Source: CAIODY01 sp041192505
GTDB taxonomy: Bacteria; Bacteroidota; Bacteroidia; Chitinophagales; CAIODY01
Direction: 5' to 3'
Length of the DNA: 10,047 nt
Assembly (NCBI GenBank): GCA_041192505.1
Contig: JBEEMV010000131.1
Span: 1 to 10,047, forward strand
The notes beneath the pieces were generated by a model that searched no databases, had not been told where the DNA came from, and saw only the letters and a list, made by a program, of their open reading frames with translations. Position numbers and translations under genes: made by a program. Position 1 is the stretch's first letter, and each line of letters opens with the position of its first letter. This document shows positions 6,911 through 10,047 of this stretch, one piece after another.

Positions 6911-6949
6911 ATTCAAATGACTTTTACAAAGTGTAAAAGTCATTTGAAT
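6911..6949 (-). terminator. Hairpin terminator after the serine hydrolase gene
   Basis: A perfect 18-bp inverted repeat (6911-6928 with 6932-6949) encloses a 3-base loop. It lies 17 bases beyond the stop of the 6967-8010 gene on the same strand and is followed there by only TTTTACG, so the T-tract is short. The stem is AT-rich but unusually long and without mismatches. A terminator is the simplest reading; an mRNA 3'-end stabiliser or an operator upstream of ppa is possible. Confidence 0.7.
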
Positions 6950-6966
6950 AAAAATATATTTAAGTT

Positions 6967-8010
6967 TTATAGTTCAGCTAATGTATTATTTACATTCCCT
7001 TTACTCATTTTATCGTATACTAATTTCGAAATAGTTTTAATTACTTCTGGTAATTTTTTTACATCTTTTCCAGCCGTCATAATTGTGATAATGTAAGCAG
7101 TGTTATTTACATAAACCACACCTGTTTCGTGTAATTGATGTTCATTGCCTTTCATGCTTTCACCAAATTTTGTACTTGCAATGGCTTCACTTGTATCTAT
7201 TGAAGCAAGTATGCCATCTTTAAACGATGATTCATTCATTAGCGTTAAAACCAATTCTGAATGCTTTCGATTGATGTATGTACCATTATAAAGTATTCTA
7301 ATAAATTTAGAGTAATCTTTTGTTGAAATGGTATAATCAGGATCGGAAACATTTGGTTCGGGAATGCTAACATCTGTAAATACTTTTTTTAGTATATTGA
7401 TATCAATAAAATTATTTAATACTTGAGTAGCTGTATTATCAGAATAGGCTAAAGAATATTTAAGTAGTTCTTCAATTGTATATGCTTTACCAGGCACTAC
7501 ACTATTGACATTATAAGTTTGGTGAATCTTTACTAAATTATCGGTAGGAACCATTAACGATTCGGTAAGTTTAATTTTTTTAGCTTCTAATATTTTAAAA
7601 ACACTAATTGCCAGTGGTACTTTAATTAACGACCCGGGTTGAAATCCAAAATTTTCATTTACACCTGTCCATTCGCTTCGGTTCATATCAAATACACAAA
7701 CAGATGCATTTGTAATTACTCCACTTGATTGATAATGAGATATTAAATCTGAAAGTTGATTTTTTAGGGGAAATAAATTGGCTGATTCACATTCTGTTTC
7801 TAATAAAAGTACAGGTTTAATAAATTTATAACCCAATACATTTACTCGTCGGAAATTGCAGGAACTGGCTGTTTGATTGGAATTGACTGAGTTAGTTGAA
7901 AAAGATAACCCATTGTGGTAGTATGAGTACGAAATATAATAAGCCACAAGACCTACTATAATTGTACAAAATACACCAGCAAAAAACCAAATTTTGTTTT
8001 TTGATTGCAT
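6967..8010 (-). CDS. Membrane-anchored class A beta-lactamase-like serine hydrolase
   Basis: The 347-residue protein begins with a short positively charged segment and one hydrophobic helix (about 8-28). This indicates a signal anchor with the catalytic domain in the periplasm. The domain (about 85-335) has the Ser-x-x-Lys motif of penicillin-interacting serine enzymes, PGSLIKVPLAI (Ser127, Lys130), and the second motif SDN (190-192) in YSDNTATQVL. Where KTG is expected before the last strand it has HETG (294-297), followed by VVYVNNTAYIITIMTAG, so the usual lysine is replaced by Glu. Overall it fits the Beta-lactamase2-type serine hydrolase family and not an established antibiotic-resistance enzyme; a cell wall peptidase or amidase-like role is equally likely. 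Two cysteines (51 and 74) lie in the linker before the domain. It stands alone between a terminator and an own promoter candidate. I assign no gene symbol. Confidence 0.85.
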   Translation of the reverse strand: MQSKNKIWFFAGVFCTIIVGLVAYYISYSYYHNGLSFSTNSVNSNQTASSCNFRRVNVLGYKFIKPVLLLETECESANLFPLKNQLSDLISHYQSSGVITNASVCVFDMNRSEWTGVNENFGFQPGSLIKVPLAISVFKILEAKKIKLTESLMVPTDNLVKIHQTYNVNSVVPGKAYTIEELLKYSLAYSDNTATQVLNNFIDINILKKVFTDVSIPEPNVSDPDYTISTKDYSKFIRILYNGTYINRKHSELVLTLMNESSFKDGILASIDTSEAIASTKFGESMKGNEHQLHETGVVYVNNTAYIITIMTAGKDVKKLPEVIKTISKLVYDKMSKGNVNNTLAEL

Positions 8011-8044
8011 TAGATTTTAGTTTAGTATGTGAGAAAAAAGAAAA

Positions 8045-8052
8045 CAAACATA
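8045..8052 (-). promoter_or_regulatory. Candidate -7 box for the serine hydrolase gene
   Basis: On the minus strand these bases read TATGTTTG, an exact match to the Bacteroidota -7 consensus TAnnTTTG, 34 bases upstream of the start codon. No matching TTTG is found at the expected -33 distance, so the call rests on one half of the promoter only. A 10-base palindrome, ATTGCGCAAT, lies further upstream at 8103-8112. Confidence 0.4.
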
Positions 8053-8130
8053 CATTTATTTTACAATAAAATATTTATAAAATAATAACAACTAATTATA
8101 GAATTGCGCAATATAAAATCAAAACACTGA

Positions 8131-9438
8131 TTATTGTTTTACAAATTTTGAATTTAAGGTAATACCATTTACATCCGTTGCTTTAATAAAGTATATGCCA
8201 CTTGGTAATTCATTTACTTCGATATTGAATGTTGCATATTGGTCTTGAACTTTCGGGATGGATATTTTATTTAACACTCTACCCAATATATCCGTTATTT
8301 CTATTGTATTTACTATTCCGAACGTTCGAGACTGATAATTATTTATTAATAACTTATCTGCACATGGATTAGGATAAATATTAAGTGTATTATTTAGGTT
8401 AGAAAATTCATCACTCATTCCAATATTAGTAGTAAAAGTAATGGTAGAATCATATCCTAAACTATCTCTGAAATTATGTAATACAGATTGAAAAACTGCT
8501 ACTTGACCTTTTGAAAACATAGTCATACAATCATCATCTGAATAGTCCATATAGTTTTCGATCATATCAATTTCATCGGGGCTATCATTATGGCAAGAGT
8601 TGGCGCCTTTACTGCATCCCGAGTTATAATCTAATACTGGTGGAGTATCTTTAATACTATCGCCTTCGGCTGCACAACCGTATTCAAAAGTATGTTGCAA
8701 ACCAAAAAAATGACCTATTTCATGTGTTGCAGTTCTTCCTAAATGATAGGGTGAATTTGCTAAGCCCGATAATCCAAAATTATTACAATTAATTACAGTT
8801 CCATCATTGCCGCTTAATGCCAAAGTAGTACCGGGCAATGATGAAAAACCAAGTATATTAGGGTCATTTAATCTAACTACCCATATATTAAAATACTTTT
8901 TTGTATCCCATGCGTCATCACCATTCGAGCTATTATGTTTACATAAATTGTTGGTAGGAAATGTTTTTGTTGATGTATGCTTATGAATAATGGCAACTGT
9001 ATCAACTCCATTAGGTGCTTTATTGGCAATATAAAATTGAATGCCCGACACTCCTATTCTATTAGTAAAAACAGATTGTGTTTTCCATAAATTAGCGTTC
9101 ATGGCTAAGTAATCATCATTCAAAATTTTTATTTGAGATAAAGCTTGTGCATCTGATATATCATGAATGATAGTATCATATAATATGTGAACTACTACTG
9201 GTACATATCGTACCTTCATGGTAGTAGCTTTAGCATGATTAAATGATGATTGAGTTGCTATCGTTTTAGCATCAGCATATATTTGATTATTGATAGCATC
9301 ATATTGCCTTTGCAATAAAATGTTTTGACTCAATTCGTTTTTAATATATTGCGATGTACCACATCTGCTTTGTGCATGTATTTGCTGAAAGGAAGAAATA
9401 AATACTATAAAGAAAATGGTACGAAATAATAATTTCAT
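8131..9438 (-). CDS. Secreted M43 (pappalysin-like) zinc metalloprotease with type IX secretion sorting domain
   Basis: The 435-residue product is an exported protease. A signal peptide covers residues 1-22 (cleavage after HAQ or HA). The catalytic domain (about 75-325) carries the extended zinc motif HEIGHFFGLQH (His239, Glu240, His243, His249) and the Met-turn NYMDYSDD (295-302; Met297) with CMTMFSKGQ after it. The DTPP (264-267) and the paired cysteines are the arrangement typical of MEROPS family M43. Residues from about 352 (LNIYPNPCADKLLIN) to the C-terminus (LPSGIYFIKATD..., ending SKFVKQ) form a type A Por/T9SS sorting domain. That domain directs passage through the outer membrane and is then usually cut off. 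Function is inferred as extracellular protein degradation; the substrate is unknown. It is flanked by 120 and 47 bases of non-coding DNA and seems to be its own transcription unit. Confidence 0.93.
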   Translation of the reverse strand: MKLLFRTIFFIVFISSFQQIHAQSRCGTSQYIKNELSQNILLQRQYDAINNQIYADAKTIATQSSFNHAKATTMKVRYVPVVVHILYDTIIHDISDAQALSQIKILNDDYLAMNANLWKTQSVFTNRIGVSGIQFYIANKAPNGVDTVAIIHKHTSTKTFPTNNLCKHNSSNGDDAWDTKKYFNIWVVRLNDPNILGFSSLPGTTLALSGNDGTVINCNNFGLSGLANSPYHLGRTATHEIGHFFGLQHTFEYGCAAEGDSIKDTPPVLDYNSGCSKGANSCHNDSPDEIDMIENYMDYSDDDCMTMFSKGQVAVFQSVLHNFRDSLGYDSTITFTTNIGMSDEFSNLNNTLNIYPNPCADKLLINNYQSRTFGIVNTIEITDILGRVLNKISIPKVQDQYATFNIEVNELPSGIYFIKATDVNGITLNSKFVKQ

Positions 9439-9453
9439 GTTTTAAATTTTACT

Positions 9454-9485
9454 TAAAATTAAGTGATATTTAGGAATAGTACAAA
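9454..9485 (-). promoter_or_regulatory. Possible promoter of the metalloprotease gene
   Basis: On the minus strand TTTG (9482-9485) is separated by 20 bases from TAATTTTA (9454-9461), which differs from TAnnTTTG at the last base only. The spacing is right for a Bacteroidota promoter. It would leave a leader of only about ten bases before the start codon, and the surrounding DNA is AT-rich, so a chance match is possible. Confidence 0.3.
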
Positions 9486-10047
9486 TTAATAAAACCAACC
9501 CGAAACCATCATGCCTATAAAACCAACTAAATAGCCCATAAAAATTTCTTGCGGTTCGTGTTCTTTTAAATATAACCTAACAGAACCAATAACGCCTGCC
9601 ATAAAAATGATAAATAACATTAGCGGAATCATATTGCTATAACTAATCATTACACATTTAATTATTACAGCTACCAAGCAGCCCATACCCAAGGCATGTA
9701 AACTTATTTTCATTACTATATTGGCTATAAATGCTAATACTACTGCCATACAACTTCCCAACATCATCCATAAAATTAAAGTGGGTAATTGTTGCGAACG
9801 AAGTACCATAAACGCCCATATATAATAAACCATAATGGCTATAAAAGGCATAAAGCGTTGCTTTTGATCTCGTAGGTATATATCATCTACAAAATCGAGC
9901 GCTTTCATTAACAATACTGTAATTACAGGAAAGAAAAAAGTAAGTAATGTAACAATGGATAGCAATGCAAATTGCCCTTGTTTATAGCTTCCAAACCAAT
10001 ATGGATTTGCCATTACAATTATTATTGTAGCATAAGTAGGCAGTAAA
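9486..10047 (-). CDS. Polytopic membrane protein with a degenerate PAP2-type C-terminus (5' end outside the window)
   Basis: The frame stays open through the ATG at 10011-10013 to the right edge, adding residues LLPTYATIIV before MANPYWFGSY. This added stretch is hydrophobic and reads like protein, so the true start is probably outside and that ATG is internal. Numbering from it, about six membrane helices are visible (near 15-38, 55-72, 77-99, 105-125, 128-148, 157-175). Between helices, KISLHA (102-107; His106) and SVRLYLKEHEPQE (144-156; Arg146, His152, Glu156) resemble the second and third phosphatase motifs of the PAP2 superfamily (SGH and SRxxxxxHxxxD, here with Glu). RDQKQRFMP (48-56) occupies the place of the first motif but does not match KxxxxxxRP. 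A PAP2-like lipid phosphatase relative is the best guess; whether it is catalytic is uncertain. It precedes the metalloprotease by 47 bases. Confidence 0.72.
   Translation of the reverse strand, partial: LLPTYATIIIVMANPYWFGSYKQGQFALLSIVTLLTFFFPVITVLLMKALDFVDDIYLRDQKQRFMPFIAIMVYYIWAFMVLRSQQLPTLILWMMLGSCMAVVLAFIANIVMKISLHALGMGCLVAVIIKCVMISYSNMIPLMLFIIFMAGVIGSVRLYLKEHEPQEIFMGYLVGFIGMMVSGWFY

Noticed and set aside
6827..7096. Plus-strand open frame of 89 codons crossing the ppa/serine hydrolase gap
   Set aside because: It overlaps the 5' end of ppa, the hairpin and the 3' end of the serine hydrolase in antisense. No motif or start signal supports it.
6967..8010. Antibiotic-resistance beta-lactamase
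   Set aside because: Only the general Ser-x-x-Lys and SDN motifs are shared; KTG is replaced by HETG and the protein is membrane-anchored. A resistance claim is not supported by sequence alone.
8053..8112. Operator sites upstream of the serine hydrolase (palindrome ATTGCGCAAT and TTATTTTA/TAAAATAA inverted repeat)
   Set aside because: Short AT-rich palindromes of this kind are expected by chance at this composition, and no regulator gene is adjacent.
8121..8140. Terminator after the metalloprotease (AAAACA/TGTTTT)
   Set aside because: The stem is only 6 bp, has no GC core and overlaps the stop codon; too weak to call.

Overview
The window is AT-rich, compact bacterial DNA that looks like a member of the Bacteroidota, probably a Chitinophagales- or Sphingobacteriales-like lineage. 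Four things point there: a fused MurF-alanine racemase, a secreted protease with a C-terminal type IX secretion sorting domain, candidate promoters of the TAnnTTTG (-7) type instead of TATAAT, and starts without Shine-Dalgarno sequences. The exact genus cannot be told from the window.

Layout. Left part, all minus strand: fabD and a small outer-membrane-barrel-like gene form one unit that ends in a strong hairpin terminator (2960-2996). Next come the murF-alr fusion and miaA, 14 bases apart; miaA runs off the left edge. Centre, plus strand: tRNA-Leu(GAG) and fmt (methionyl-tRNA formyltransferase). They are divergent from fabD, and between them lies a non-coding stretch framed by two oppositely oriented tracts of an 8-base repeat. 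Right part, all minus strand: ppa and sixA overlap by 4 bases and converge on fmt. Upstream of them are a membrane-anchored class A beta-lactamase-like serine hydrolase with its own perfect hairpin terminator, an M43-type secreted metalloprotease with a T9SS sorting domain, and a polytopic PAP2-like membrane protein that runs off the right edge.

How the genes fit together. Most are core functions: cell wall precursor synthesis (MurF and D-alanine supply), fatty acid synthesis (FabD), translation (tRNA-Leu, Fmt, MiaA tRNA modification) and pyrophosphate removal (Ppa). The envelope and secreted genes (barrel protein, serine hydrolase, metalloprotease, PAP2-like protein) are typical Bacteroidota accessory or surface genes. 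I see no insertion sequence, phage gene, CRISPR array or defence system. There is no stretch over 300 bases without a gene; the longest non-coding gap is the 179 bases between the tRNA and fmt. The feature least explained by known gene families is the pair of inverted octamer repeat tracts in that gap. I do not see convincing evidence of a new multi-gene system.
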